Positions 11,525 through 23,687 are shown, numbered from the stretch's first letter. The stretch: 64,000 nucleotides of DNA from Arachis hypogaea (GCF_003086295.3 NC_092039.1:72931649-72995648); one strand, 5' to 3'. Made by a program: numbers and translations. Notes: generated by a model from the sequence alone, not told the origin.

Positions 11525-12010
11525 AAACACGCACGCGACGCGGCAGCGTTGCTGATGCGTCCGCATCACTAGTGCGTTGGGAAGAAAAGCATTGAACAGA
11601 GAGTAACGCGAGAGCGTGGCTGGAGGCGCGCCTTTAGCATAATTTGACCCCACGCGACCGCGTCACTCACGTGACCACGTCATGTGGAACTTTGGCCTCC
11701 CACGCGACCGCGTCACCCACGCGTCCGCGTGCCATGAAAATCGACGTCACAACGGTGCATGGCCGAAAGTTGTGTTGGAATTGGGCTGGACTCGTGCTAG
11801 AAGCCCAAGCCCTCCCACGCGAACGCGTGCCCCATGCGACCGCGTCACTCAGATTTTTGGCAAAATGTAATTCAAACAGAGAGTTGTGCGAATGCAAGGC
11901 CGCACTCGCGCCACTAGCACAAATCAAGTGACGCGATCGCGTGACCCACACGTCCACGACGCTTGACCTTATTGCGCCCCACACGGCCACGTCACCCATG
12001 CGACCGCGTC
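11525..12010 (+). repeat. CpG-rich CACGCG(N)nGCGTCAC array in K 3' non-coding region
   Basis: About ten degenerate copies of a near-palindromic motif of the form CACGCGACCGCGTCAC, separated by variable spacers. The same kind of array is found in the 3' non-coding region of element B (about 20490-21005) and in LTRs of the family. No convincing coding sense. Confidence 0.75.
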
Positions 12011-12570
12011 ACCAGCGTCGCACACCTTAACCTAATATGCCAAAATATTTTATCTTTTCTTTCCCAATTCTAATTTTTCCTCCCTCCTTTCTTACTTACT
12101 TCTTCTTCCCTTCTTTCCATTCTCATTCTTCTTATCTTTCATTTTATTTATTTGCATATTTCATTCATTGCATTTTAATTTAGTGTATATTTTTTTCTTC
12201 TTTTCTACATTCATTATTTTTCCTTTGGTGTTGAATTTTCTTATTTAACTGTTGCATCTTTTCTGGTATAATTTTTAGTGACTTGTTTTACAATGTTGGG
12301 TGATGCTATTTTTCTATCAATGTCAATCTTTTATGATACCTGTATTCCTTTTGCATTGACATGAACTTACATTGTCTTTCATTACCCGCTCTCTTCCCCA
12401 TTGTTGTACATTTTGTACCACTGGCATGCCATGTCTTCTATTGTTTTCTCACGTACATGTTGAAGCTTCCATGTAAATGAGACTCTTATCATTTGGCATT
12501 AACCCATCCATACTTCATTTATTTTCTTATCTTTATTTCTGGGTTACTTTTCTTTCCTTTTTCTTTTAGG

Positions 12571-12714
12571 ATGGTCAACCGGAGGGGAACGGGAAGACGT
12601 TTACATGGGGAGACAAGACAAGTCCATCTGCACAATCTTTGGAGAGAAGCATCAGTTGGAACAACCCGTCCACCTGCACATCTTAGCATGCACCGAGGAC
12701 GGTGCAATCTTTAA
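12571..12714 (+). pseudogene. Deletion remnant of the Athila third ORF in K
   Basis: An ATG (12571) follows a pyrimidine tract ending AGG, the same context as the third-ORF start in B (21823). The frame stops 47 codons later at TTTAAGTGTGGGGAGGTCG, the same context as the B third-ORF stop (about 24435). Both ends of the ORF are thus retained with the middle lost. The peptide is Arg-rich and has no recognised domain. Confidence 0.55.
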
Positions 12715-14120
12715 GTGTGGGGAGGTCGATACCGATCTCCATGGGTTAGCTATTTTCTTCTTTTCAACACCATTGTTTTATTTTCTTTGTTTATTCATTA
12801 TTGCATTTGCATATTTGATTGCATGTTTGTTTGATTTTATGCATTTAGTTACTACTTGGTTGAAGTAATATTTTCTTTTCAAGAAATTTTTATAGTATTT
12901 CACTAATTTAAATTGAAAAAAAAAATTTATGTGTTAAATTTGTTTGAAGTTGTATTTGGAACATGGTTTTTGAGCCAAAGAACACACAACCTGTGAGATT
13001 TTGAGCTTATTTACATGGTTACATTATTTAACCATAATATTTATTTTTGTGTGTTTTCTTCTCTATAATTGCAATCTTTACTTTGTTCCATTCTATATGT
13101 CCACCTGCTTGCATATGATTGAGGCCATTGTTTGATTCTAGCTCACCATTCCCAAATTAGCCTACCTTTACATCACCCTTGTTAGCCCCCTTGAGCCTTT
13201 AAATCCCCTCTTGTTTTATAACCACATTACTAGCCTTAAGCAGAAAAACAAAATAAAAATCCCAAGTTGAATCCTTGGTTAGCTTAAGATAGAAATTGTG
13301 TAATTATTTAAGTGTGGGGAAACTTTATAGGAACACGGATGATAGAAACAAGGTAGAAAGTTAAAAAGAATAAAGATATTTCAAAATAAAAAATTTTTTG
13401 GGAAGCATGCTCATGTGAAATCAAGGTAATTAAATTACCATGTGCATAAAAAAAAATTTCAGTATTTAAATAAAGGGGATACAAAAGAATTCCCCAAATG
13501 CAAAATAAAGCAATGCACATGGGACAAAATTCAAAAATAAGTTTTATACATGAGCATGTAATACAAAAGTGGAAAAAAATTTGGGTAGCTAGGTAAAGAA
13601 TTTTAAATTTTATAAAGTATGTATATGTTAGGTGAGATCTTAGACTAATCAAGGATTCACTCTGTTAGCTCACTTAGCCTTATATATACATCCGCACCTT
13701 TACCTCAGCCCCATTACAACCTTGAAAAGACCTCATGATGTTTGCATTAGTATACTAAATATTTGTTGATTGGTTAGCTGAAGAACAAAGTTTAGAAAGT
13801 ATGATTAGAGAAGATTAGAGTGAAGTACCCTATACACTTGAGAGATTAGAGTGATATACACTACCGGTGAGGGTTCAATGCTTGATTCTATGTTCCCTGC
13901 TTTCATGAGCTATCTTCTTACAAGTTTACTTGTCTTTCATTGTATAATTTGAATTAGTGGAATTGATTCATATTTGTCTTGAAGAACTTGCTTACTTTTA
14001 ACCAACTAGATAAAAACATTTTTGCATTCATATAGATAGGTTGCATTTCATACATTTTACCATTCCTCTTCATTCCTTTATAGCTTCTCTTGAGCTTAGC
14101 ATGAGGACATGCTAATATTT
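12715..14120 (+). other. Element K 3' non-coding region
   Basis: A-rich and T-rich sequence without credible coding. It aligns with 24449-25932 of element B, sharing for example AAGAACACACAACC near 12978 and 24690 and AGCATGAGGACATGCTAAT just before the polypurine tract. AAGTGTGGGGA recurs at 12714, 13311 and 14121. Confidence 0.75.
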
Positions 14121-14134
14121 AAGTGTGGGGAGAT
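14121..14134 (+). other. Polypurine tract of K
   Basis: AAGTGTGGGGAGAT directly abuts the 3' LTR start TGATAAACC. This is the expected position for plus-strand priming. Confidence 0.8.
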
Positions 14135-15622
14135 TGATAAACCACTATTTATGGTTTATCTTGTGCTCAATTGAATGGTTTTTATCAAGCCTTTGCACAC
14201 TTATTCATACTATTTGCATGGTTTTATAATTCCTTCCTCATGATATGATATATGTGAAAACATGTTTTCTATGCCTTAGAAATATTAAATTTAATTATCC
14301 TTTATTACCATTCGATGCCTTGATATGTGTGTTAAGTGATTTCAGAGATTACAGGGCAGGAATGACTTAGAGGATGGAAAGGAAGCATGCAAAAGTGGAA
14401 GGAATACAAGAAGTTGGAGGAATTACTAAGCTATCCAACCTGACCTCTTCGCACTCAAACGGCTATAACTTTAGCTACAGAGGTCCAAATGACGCGGTTT
14501 TAGCTGCGTTGGAAAGCTAACGTCTGGGGCTTCGATTTGATATATAATTTGCCATAGCTGCTTCGAAGTTAGGCAACGCGAACGCGTGAATGACGCGCCC
14601 GCATCGCATCTGCGAACTGCAATCTGCACGGACGCATGGATGACGCCTCCGCGTCACTTGGCCGCGACCTGTACGGACCAGAAAGCGCTGGAAGTGACTT
14701 CTGGGCTGTTTCTGACCCAGTTTTCAACCCAGAGAACACAGATTAGAGGCTATAAAGTGGGGGGAATGCATCCATTCATAAGGAAGCTTTTCATAATTCA
14801 TAATTTATAGTTTAGATGTAGTTTTAGAGAGAGAGGCTCTCTCCTCTCTCTTAGGATTTAGAAATTAGGAGTTTTAGAAATTAGGATTTATTTCAACTCT
14901 TCATCAGGTTCAATATTTCCTTTACTTTATATTTATCTCTTATTTTCAGATACTTTAATGCTTTTATTGATATTTGATTTATGTTGCCCAATTGGCTTAT
15001 GAACTTTTCATGTTAGGATTATACATTATTGAGATGTTTTCAAATTTATGATATCAATTCAGCTTTCCACATTCTTGGCTTTGGTTAGGAAATCAGTAAC
15101 TCTTGAGTTATCAAACTCAACGTGATCGATAACCGCTATCTTTACTAATTAGCTTGAACTTATATAATCCCAATCTTTTCCTAGGAATTAACTAGGATTT
15201 GAAGATCAAACTAATTAGCCACTTAACCTTTCTTTGCAACAGCAGATGTTAACTAAGTAGAGTCAAGATTCAATTTTCGTCATCATTGATAAGGATAACT
15301 AGGATAGGCCTTCCAATTTCTCACACCTTGCCAAGAGTTTATTTTACAGTCATTTATTTATTTTACTTGTCATTTATTTTATTTGTTCCCCATTCTCAAA
15401 CCCCCCAAATTACAAACTCATAACCAATAATAAGAACATACCTCCCTGCAATTCCTTGAGAAGACGACCCGAGGTTTAAATAATTCGGTTATCAATTTAT
15501 TTAGGGGTTTGTTACTTGTGACAACCAAAACATTTGTAAGAAAGGTTGATTGCTTGGTTTAGAAACTATACTTGGAACGAGAGTTTACTATAACTTCTAA
15601 ACCATCAATCTTCAGTTCTTCA
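14135..15622 (+). repeat. Element K 3' LTR
   Basis: Starts TGATAAACCACTATTTATGG and ends CAGTTCTTCA. It has a TATAAAG box at 14751 and a CpG cluster at about 14575-14665. Its terminal 70 bp resemble the solo LTR at 43208-44768 (reverse strand) more than K's own 5' LTR. Confidence 0.88.
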
Positions 15623-15627
15623 GTCAC

Positions 15628-16330
15628 ACTGGCTATATGTGAAATGACTAACCTACTAAAGCAGATGCAGTTGAACCAGCAACAGTCTCAACCTCCTCCC
15701 CCACAACAGAGTCATCAACTAGTTCCTTAGGGAGTATGTGGAATATGTGTGGATTACAGTCATTACACGGATGAATGTCCACAGGTCCAACAGAAGGACA
15801 ATACCTTGGCAGCTACTCACAATTTCTATGACCTCCCGAATCAAGGATACTATCAACAAGGCGACAACTACAACCAAGGTGGAAACTACAATCAAGGGTG
15901 GCAGGACAACTCCAACCAGGGTTGGAGAGATAATTACAACCATGGCTAGAGGGACAACTATAATAAAGGAGGCAGAGACAACAATGGAAATCAGAGGTGG
16001 AATAATAACAACAAACAGCAGAATCAGAACCAGCCTTACAGAGCACCCCACCAAAGGCAGTCCCAAGCACCTTAGAACAACCAACAACAGACCTCTCAGA
16101 TTACTTACCTCCATTCCTCTTCCAATGACAAGTTGCTACACTCTATTGATCAAAGGCAGAAGACCATGGAGAACAACCTCACTTCTACCTTGAACGGTCT
16201 GAACTCTACCTTGCAAGCTCTTGTCTCACAGATTGGATCACTGAATAATCCCACCAACTAGCCTTTAAGCTCCAGTGGAATTCCTTCTCAACCCTTACCG
16301 AACCCCTAGGGTGGCATCAATGCCATCACT
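15628..16330 (+). pseudogene. Element B gag, nucleocapsid part
   Basis: Continues the gag frame after K with a Gln-rich stretch (MQLNQQQSQPPPPQQS) and TAG at about 15727. It then has a zinc-knuckle-like sequence (CGICVDYSHYTDEC) and Asn/Gln/Gly repeats (NYNQGGNYNQGW) typical of the Athila nucleocapsid. Further stops occur near 15948 and 16262. The frame is the same as the protease and RT frame downstream, so gag-pol was originally one frame. Confidence 0.78.
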
Positions 16331-17430
16331 TTGAGATCCAGAACCACATTGCAAGAGACGAACCAAGAGGAGCTAAACCCACAAGAACACACACCAGTTG
16401 AGGATATGGTAGAAGTGGAAGATGCTGAAGAGGAAGAGGAAGTACAAGACAAGGTTGAAGAAGAAGCAGATCAGCCAAGGAATGGAGCACCAAAGGTAGC
16501 AGAAGCTGCAAATTGCGCCATTCCTATCCCATTTCCACACCTTGCACGGAAGTCCAGAAAGCAGATGGAATTTGATCCCAAAATGGTAGAAATTTTCAAA
16601 AAGGTTGAGGTAACTGTACCCCTTTTTGATGTTATTCAACAAGTGCCTAAATATGCAAAGTTTTTGAAAGATTTATGCATACACAAAGATAAAATTAATG
16701 AATTAGAAACTTTTCCTTTAGGTAGTTCTATATCTGCTTTAATGGGAGGTATTCCTGAAAAATGTAGTGATCCAGGTCCATGCATGGTTAACTGTACCAT
16801 TGGAGGTGTATTATTTTCTGACTGCATGTGTGATTTAGGAGCATGTGTTAGTATAATGCCATTGTCTATATATGATGCTTTGAGGCTCCCTCCCTTAAAA
16901 AGGTCGGCAGCTCGTTTTGTGTTAGCAGATAAAAGCATTATTACAGTAGTTGGAATTGCTGAAGATGTATTAGTGAACATTAAGGGGCTCACATTTCCCA
17001 TTGACTTCTATATCCTAGAAATGCCCCCTAGTGACTCAGGAAGACCGTCATCAATCCTGCTTGGAAGACCATTCCTGAAGACTTTGAAGTTCAAGCTGGA
17101 TGTATTCTCAAGAACTTATTCCTTTGAGATAGATGGCAGAGCAGTGAGTTTCAGTTTGAATGAAGCTATGAAGCACCCTCTGAAAGATCATTCTATCTTC
17201 CAGTGCGACATCATTGATGAAACTGTAGCTGAAGTTCACCAAGAAGAAGTATAAGAGAAACACTTGGAGCAAGATCCACATGTGGGGACACCCTCTGAAC
17301 ATAATGAGGACACTTTGCCATTATCAATAACCCTGGATGTTCTAGAGCCTAGCCATGATCAGAGATCGGAATTGAAGCCCCTTCCTCCACACCTCAAGTA
17401 TGCTTAGCTTGAGGATAATCAGAAGTTCCC
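16331..17430 (+). pseudogene. Element B aspartic protease region
   Basis: A 307-codon open segment (to TAA at 17252), with the frame continuing past it to another TAG near 17405. After an acidic linker, the Athila pattern appears: EVTVPLFDVIQQVPKYAKFLK, then the protease active-site motif CDLGACVSIMPLS (residues about 166-178 of the segment) and the flap-distal SILLGRPFLKT. The DLGA active site is retained. The enzyme would process gag-pol. It is cut from RT by nonsense codons, so it is not translatable as a polyprotein. Confidence 0.85.
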
Positions 17431-18430
17431 AGTTATCATTGCAAGGGAACTCACTTCCCAACAGGAGGAGCAGCTGCTCAGTGTGCTGAGACAACACAAG
17501 AAAATAATTGGGTGGAGCTTGGCGGATATAGTAGGCATCAGCCCTCAAGTCTGTGAGCACATAATATTTTTAGAAGAGGGAGCAAGACCTGTTCGTCAAC
17601 CCGAAAGAATACTGAATCCCACCATCCTAGAGGTTGTCAAGAAGGAAGTGACCAGACTATTGGAGGCAGACATCATCTACCCCATTTCAGATAGCGAATG
17701 GGTCAGTTCAGTACAAGTGGTGCCCAAGAAGTCTGGGGTCACAACCGTAAAGAATGAGCATGAAGAGCTCCTGATAACTAGAGTGCAGAATTCATGGAGA
17801 GTTTGTATTGATTACAGGCGTCTCAACCAAGCTACTCACAAGGATCACTATCCCCTGCCATTCATTGATCAAATGCTGGATTGCCTTTCAGGTAAATCGC
17901 ATTACTGATTTTTAGATGGTTACACATGCTATTTTCAGATCCATATAGCTCCTGAGGATCAGAAAAAGACTACTTTTACATGTCCCTTTGGAACTTATGC
18001 TTACAAGAGAATGCCTTTTGGCTTGTGCAATGCACCAGCTACTTTCCAAAGGTGCATGATGAGTCTTTTCTCTGATCTTATTGAGAATTGTATGGAAGTT
18101 TTTATGGATAATTTTAGCATATACGGTGATTCTTTTAGCCTTTACTTGGATAATTTATCTAGAGTATTAGACAAGTGTGTTAGATCAAATCTTGTTTTGA
18201 ATTTTGAAAAGTGTCATTTTATGGTCAAACACGGTATTGTTCTAGGACATGTTGTCTCTAATACTGGTATTTCTGTGGATCCAGCAAAGGTAGATGTCAT
18301 TTCTAGTTTACCTTACCCCTCCTCTGTGTGGGAAGTCCGTTCGTTCCTTGGCCACACAGGTTTCTACAGGAGATTTATTAAAGATTTCAGTAAGGTAGCA
18401 TTTACCTTTATCCAGACTACTGCAGAAAGA
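17431..18430 (+). pseudogene. Element B reverse transcriptase, broken
   Basis: RT motifs in order: GWSLADI and RRLNPTI-like lead-in, VQVVPKKSG, WRVCIDYRRLNQATHKDHYPLP, TGA in the GKSHY-stop-FLDGYT segment at 17906, FGTYAYKRMPFGLCNAPATF, then the catalytic box VFMDNFSIY, where the usual second Asp is Asn. GHVVSNTGISVDP and WEVRSFLGHTGFYRRFIKDFS follow. An extra base near 18400 shifts the frame into RNase H. The nonsense codon, frameshift and catalytic change mean the enzyme is dead. Confidence 0.88.
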
Positions 18431-18900
18431 TATTAAGTTTAAGTTCAGTGAGGATTGCATGCAAGCATTTGATAAGCTGAAGATCGCCCTGACTCAAGCT
18501 CCAATTGTGAGAGGACCAGACTGGAACCAGCATTTTGAGATTATGTGTGATGCCTCCAACCATGCAGTAGGAGCGGCGCTGGCTCAGTGCGAAGGTAAGA
18601 ATCCTTTCGTAATAGCTTATGCGACTAAAACCTTAGATGTTGCTCAGTCTAATTACACTACTACTGAAAATGAGCTTCTTGCTATTGTTTTTGCTCTGGA
18701 TAAATTCTGAGACTATTTACTTGGTACTAAGGTAGTAGTGTACTCGGACCATGCAGCTCTAAAATATTTATTAGCTAAAAAAGAGTTAACCAAGGTTGAT
18801 ACGGTGGATACTGTTGCTGCAAGAATTTGACTTAGAAATTAAGGATAGGAGTGGTAACCAGAATTTAGTGGCAGACCACTTGAGTTGCCTTGAGCACATT
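18431..18900 (+). pseudogene. Element B RNase H, broken
   Basis: Ty3-type RNase H: FEIMCDASNHAVGAALAQ (first catalytic Asp), TTTENELLAIVFALDKF (catalytic Glu), then TGA at 18708 where Arg is usual, consistent with CGA to TGA. VVVYSDHAALKYLLAKK follows (third catalytic Asp), then a frameshift near 18790 before the tether [18 protein letters not shown]. Confidence 0.87.
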
Positions 18901-20275
18901 AAGGATGACTCCACTCCCATCAATGATGCTTTTCCAGTTGATAGCTTGCATACAGTATCTGAAGTAGCTCCTTGGTATGCACCCGTAGCTAATTATCTAG
19001 TTAGCCATACTTTCCCTCCCAATTTTACTAAGCATCAAAGAGACAAGCTAAAAAGCGAGTCCAAAAATTATATATGGGATGATCCATATTTATGGAGGTA
19101 TGGTGCTGACCAGGTAATTAGAAGGTGTGTACCCCAATTAAGAATTCCAGTCCATTTTAGAGGCTTGCCACTCTTCTGAGAGTGGAGGACATTTTGGCCC
19201 TCAAAGAACAGCTAGAAAAATTTTAGACTGTGGGTTCTGGTGGCCTACTCTTTTTAAAGATGCTGCAATCTTTTGTAAATCTTGTTTCCCTTGCCAAAGG
19301 TTTGGTAATATATCCAAGAGGGATGAGATGCCTCAATAGACTATGCTTTTCTGTGAAATTTTTTATGTTTGGGGCATTGACTTCATGGGTCCATTTCCAA
19401 ACTCTAGTGGTTACCTTTATGTACTGTTAGCTGTAGATTATGTTTCCAAATTGGTGGAAGCGATTCCTACCCATACTGATGATGCTAACACTGTTGTTTC
19501 CTTTGTTAGAAACCATATTACTTGTCGCTTTGGATCACCACGAGCAATCCTGAGCGATCAATGCACTCACTTTTGTAACAGGAGACTAACGGGATTACTG
19601 AAGAAGCATGGGATTATTCACAAAGTAGCAACAGCATATCATCCCCAGACCAATGGGCAGGTAGAAGTATCTAACAGAGAGATTAAACGTATTCTGGAGA
19701 AGATAGTAAAGCCTAATAGGAAGAACTGGAGTGCCAGGTTACAAGATGCGCTCTGGGCATATCGAACAGCGTACAAGACACCCATTGGGATGAGCCCCTT
19801 TTTCTTAGTGTACGGTAAGGCTTGCCACCTTCCAGTAGAAGTGAACACAAGGCCTTCTGGGCTGTAAAAGAATGCAACATGAATTTTAAGGAAGCTGGTG
19901 CAGAAAGGAAGCTGCAACTAGCAGAATTAAAGAACATTCGCCTAGAAGCATGACAACTCCAGGCGATACAAGGAAAAGATGAAGGCCGTCCATGACAAGC
20001 ACATAAAAAGGAGAGAATTCAGACCAGGGGCGTTAGTTCTTCTTTACAACTCCAGACTGAGGCTTATGCCAGGAAAACTGAGATCAAGATGGGAAGGTCG
20101 CTACAGAGTAGAAAAGGCAGAGCGATACGGAGTTTTTCACCTGTGTTATCCTTCTAGCTCCAAATTTATTAAGGTCAATAGACACCGCCTAAAGCTTTAT
20201 CATGGTGAAAAGTTAAAGGATCAAAAAGAGCTAGAGGTCTTTCTCCTGGAAGACCCACCAACGGAAGCAGAATGA
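18901..20275 (+). pseudogene. Element B integrase, broken
   Basis: The N-terminal zinc-binding HHCC module is legible across a frameshift near 19175 ([19 protein letters not shown]), followed by TAG at about 19337. Catalytic core: [15 protein letters not shown] (first Asp), [11 protein letters not shown] (second Asp, with GG altered to QC), [18 protein letters not shown] (Glu). Frameshifts near 19840 and 19950 precede the C-terminal tail at 19979 (GALVLLYNSRLRLMPGKLRSRW, KFIKVNRHRLKLY). Non-functional, but all three catalytic acids remain in the sequence. Confidence 0.87.
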
Positions 20276-21822
20276 GCCTAAAGACCGTCCAACTTAAGGA
20301 CGTAAAAGCAAAGTGCTAGGTGGGAGACAACCCACCATGGTATGATCGTTCCGTTTCAGTCTTAGTTTTATTTTTTTATTTTCTACTTTATTTTTTCTTA
20401 ATGACTCTTCTCATAATCTCTGCACATAGTCTGCATTGGCATTTGCATTCTGCATAAAAGAAAAAAGAAGAGGGGGAAAAGAGTACGCGACGCGCACACA
20501 TCATATGTGCTTTCGTAACAAGAAGAAAAGAAGCAGAGAGTTACGCGGGAGCTTGGTTGGAGGCGTGCCATAGGCACAGATCACGCCCACGCGAACGTAC
20601 CCCTGATGCGTCAGCATCACTTGCAAAATCAGCCATCCACGCGTGCGCGTCACTCACGCGCAAGCGTGACTCTGCAAAATTGACGTAAAGAGGTATATGG
20701 CAGATAGTTGTGATAGAGTGGGGCTGGAATGGTGCTGGAAGCACAAGCCCTATCACGCAAACGCGTGACCCACGCGTCCGTGTCATTATTCAAATAGAGG
20801 CCATTCACGCATGCGCGTCACCCACGCGCATGCATCGCTCTAAATTTTGGCAATATGCTTATCAGAGACTTGTGCATGCGTGATGCTGCTTTCGCGCCAA
20901 TAGCACAAATCAGGTTATGCATACGTGTGACCTACACGTCCGCGTTACCTGAAATAATCACAATCCACGCGATCGCATGCCCCACGCGTTTGCGTCACAC
21001 GCGACGCACAACATATCCAGATCAGCGCCAGATATCTTATTTATTCTTCGCCAATCCTAATTTCTTTTATCCCTTCTTATTTCTTTCTTCTCCCTTCCTC
21101 CTTCTTTATTCTTTCTTACTTTTCACTCTCTCCTCCCTTATTTTTCACATCCATTATCAATGTTCTTTACTTTTCCATTATTCTTTTTCTTTTTATTTAT
21201 GTTTTCTTCTTCCTTTTTCTTTTTTTTCATTATCTATGTTTTCTTTTTCTTTCATTTTTTATATTCTTTTGATTGGTGTTAGAAATTTAATTCGGTGATT
21301 ATTTTCTTCTATATTTTTCTTGTGAGTGTATTAAGGAACAGCTTGACAATTAATATTACTTCTTAAAAGGGTTGCTTGCATGTTCAAATTAATGCTTTCA
21401 ATCACATATTTACCACTCATGCTAAGTGTTTGTGAAAAAGCCCGTATGACATTGTGCATTATTTTAAATTATTCTATTCTCCCACTCTAATGCCTGTTTT
21501 TCACAAAACCCCTTTTCTATTTTATTGATTAAATATAATTGTCAATACAAACAGATTGTTAGTTTGAAAGAGTTGATAATCTAACTTGGACATTTAATGC
21601 TTAATCTATGCTACTCATGCCTTTGCCGGCATCCCAAAAAACATCTTGCATCTAATTGTCATCACATGCACTTGCTATGTTTCCATTGATGAACTGATCA
21701 CATGTAGTCATGACCATGTGTTAACGACATCCTTCTTTACCGTGCATTGATTATCACGTATCCTATCTTCTTCCTTGCTCTAACCCTTGTAATTTTAAAG
21801 TACTTACCTTTTCCATTTCAGG
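20276..21822 (+). other. Element B region between pol and third ORF
   Basis: Non-coding. Starts with the conserved post-pol leader (GGTGGGAGACAACCCACCATGG, about 20319), then a CpG-rich array of CACGCG..GCGTCAC motifs (about 20490-21005) like that in K, then a long pyrimidine-rich stretch (about 21040-21270) and AT-rich sequence up to a pyrimidine tract with AG just before the third ORF. The tract plus AG looks like a splice acceptor, which could allow expression of the third ORF from a spliced RNA (inference). Confidence 0.7.
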
Positions 21823-22339
21823 ATGGCCACCAAGAAGGGTAAAGAGAAAGCTACTCCTAAACCACCAACAAGGACAGGAACAAAAAGAGTGCTAATGGCA
21901 GAGCCATCTTCAATAGCTGTAAAACCCTCAACAAAGCGAATCAAGAGGATCATCAAGGTCGATGAAAAAGAGAAAGCCTTTCCAGCAAAGGACACTGCGC
22001 GGTTCACTAACCCCTACTGTGAGCAGATGTTCCCCATACTGGCTGGGCAAAACTATAAGAATGAGTACCTACTCATCCTCCCGAACCACATTGTTGAATT
22101 TTTTGAACCTCGTATTGAGCGAAGACAATGTGGATTCTTACGAAGACAGCCACGGCAGGTTAATCTATCATGGGTAGTTAAATTCTACTCCAATTTTCAC
22201 ATGCCAACACTGCAGTCTGTCTATATCCATCAGAAGCAAGTCCCCATAACTGAAAAGGCCATTCAGTGAGCTTTTGATCTTCCCCCTGCTCCTGAAGGAT
22301 TGGACGCATTTCAAGAAGCCTCTGTCCAATGCCAGACAT

Positions 22340-23687
22340 CATGGTTCTAAAAACCGAACCGGACCGGCCAGTTCAACCGGAAAAATCGGGAACCGGTCAC
22401 CTAACCGGTCCGGGTAAGGTCAGAAACCAGCTGGCAAAAAATCGGTGAAAAAACAGGACAAACCGGTGGTTAACCAGTGAACCGGGAGAACCGTCCAGTT
22501 TTTTCACAGTTTATTGGTTTGCATATTAAACTTCAAAACGACATCGTTTTGAAGAAAAAAAAAAGAAAAGGGCTATCAGCTATGCACGAACCTTGATAGC
22601 CACCACCCTCATTATCTCAGTATCTCTCAACTCTCACCCTCTCACCCTCCCACAGCCCCTCATCGCCACCTCACCCAGCTCGCCACCTCCACCGTCGTCG
22701 CCCAGCTCTCCACCTCCACCGTCGTCGCCGGTAATACTCTACCTTCTACCTCGGTTCATGTATGCGGGCATGTTTCTGTTCATGGTTCTGTTCCTATTTG
22801 AGTTCACGTTCCTATTTCTGTTCATGTTCCTATTTCTGTTCATGTTTCTGTTCCTCTCTATAACAAAAAACATGCTCTTTGATGTTTATCTGGATTACAT
22901 GATTTTGAGTTGCTGCTTCATGTTTATCTGGATGACATGATTTTGGTTTCTGTTTGATGAATCTTGAATCTGTTTTTGGCTTTCTATTATGATGCGTTGA
23001 AGGCAGCTGGGGATTATTTTTGCTGCTTCAATTTTGCTGCTTCATGAATATGAGTTCAATTTTTGCTGCTTCAATTTTTGCTGCTTCAATTTTGCTGCTT
23101 CAATTTTGAGTTGCTGTTTCATGAATTTTGCTGCTTCATGAATCTGAGTTCAATTTTTGCTGCTTCAACTTTTGCTGCTTCAATTTTGAGTTGCTGTTTC
23201 ATGAATTTTGCTGCTTCATGAATCTGAGTTCAATTTTTGCTGCTTCAATTTTTTCTGCTTCAAATACAGCTTCTTTTGGTGGTACTTCTGATGATGGTGG
23301 CTTTGGATTACCGGTTTATGATGGAGATGTTGGAACACTTAATGATAATTATGATTTTTGATGAGTTGCACCTTTGATTAGTTGAAAACTTGCTAGTAAT
23401 TGTATCTTTTGAATGTAGAACACTATGGGTTTGTCATTATGTACATTTTATTTTTTGTTTAGTTATAAACTTTGATGTTTGAAGTTGTTTGTGAACCTCT
23501 AATCTTAAGTAATGGATAATTTATTATGTGAAATATTAAATTTTATTAAATTATAAATTATTGAATTTTATTAAGTTTAATAATTTTATTTAATATTTAA
23601 TTAAACCAGTTGAACCTCGGTCAAACCAGTGAACCATTGAACCAGTGACCTCACCGGTTTATTGACCGGTCCGGTTCTCGCAACCTT
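22340..23687 (+). mobile_element. CCGG-rich TIR DNA transposon, non-autonomous, complete
   Basis: 1,348 bp flanked by GCCAGACAT (22331-22339) and GCCGGACAT (23688-23696), a 9-bp target duplication with one change. The ends form imperfect inverted repeats that share GGTT and AACCGGACCGG. The 9-bp duplication suggests a Mutator-like origin, while an 8-bp hAT duplication cannot be excluded. The interior has a pyrimidine-rich UTR-like segment, a GC-rich stretch and a TTTTGCTGCTTCAA minisatellite. No transposase is recognisable. Confidence 0.8.
23015..23270 (+). repeat. TTTTGCTGCTTCAA minisatellite
   Basis: Around twelve imperfect copies of a 14-16-bp unit (TTTTGCTGCTTCAATT), some alternating with a longer unit containing GAGTTGCTGTTTCATGAA. 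Located inside the DNA transposon. Confidence 0.9.

Larger units (their letters stand above)
8534..15622 (+). mobile_element. Element K: non-autonomous LTR retrotransposon inserted in B's gag
   Basis: Two LTRs (8534-10026 and 14135-15622) flank a 4.1-kb interior with a tRNA-Asp primer site, one long open frame unrelated to gag-pol, and a polypurine tract. The flanks are ATCAC (8529-8533) and GTCAC (15623-15627), a 5-bp target duplication with one change. Removing K plus one duplication copy joins the host gag in phase. The LTR family is the same as B's, so B-like elements may have supplied its enzymes. No RT or integrase coding is present. Confidence 0.9.

Noticed and set aside
20855..21298. 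147-codon open frame with a long Phe/Leu/Ser-rich C-terminus resembling membrane segments
   Set aside because: Pyrimidine tract between pol and the third ORF; homologous tracts in K are not open, and composition explains the hydrophobicity.
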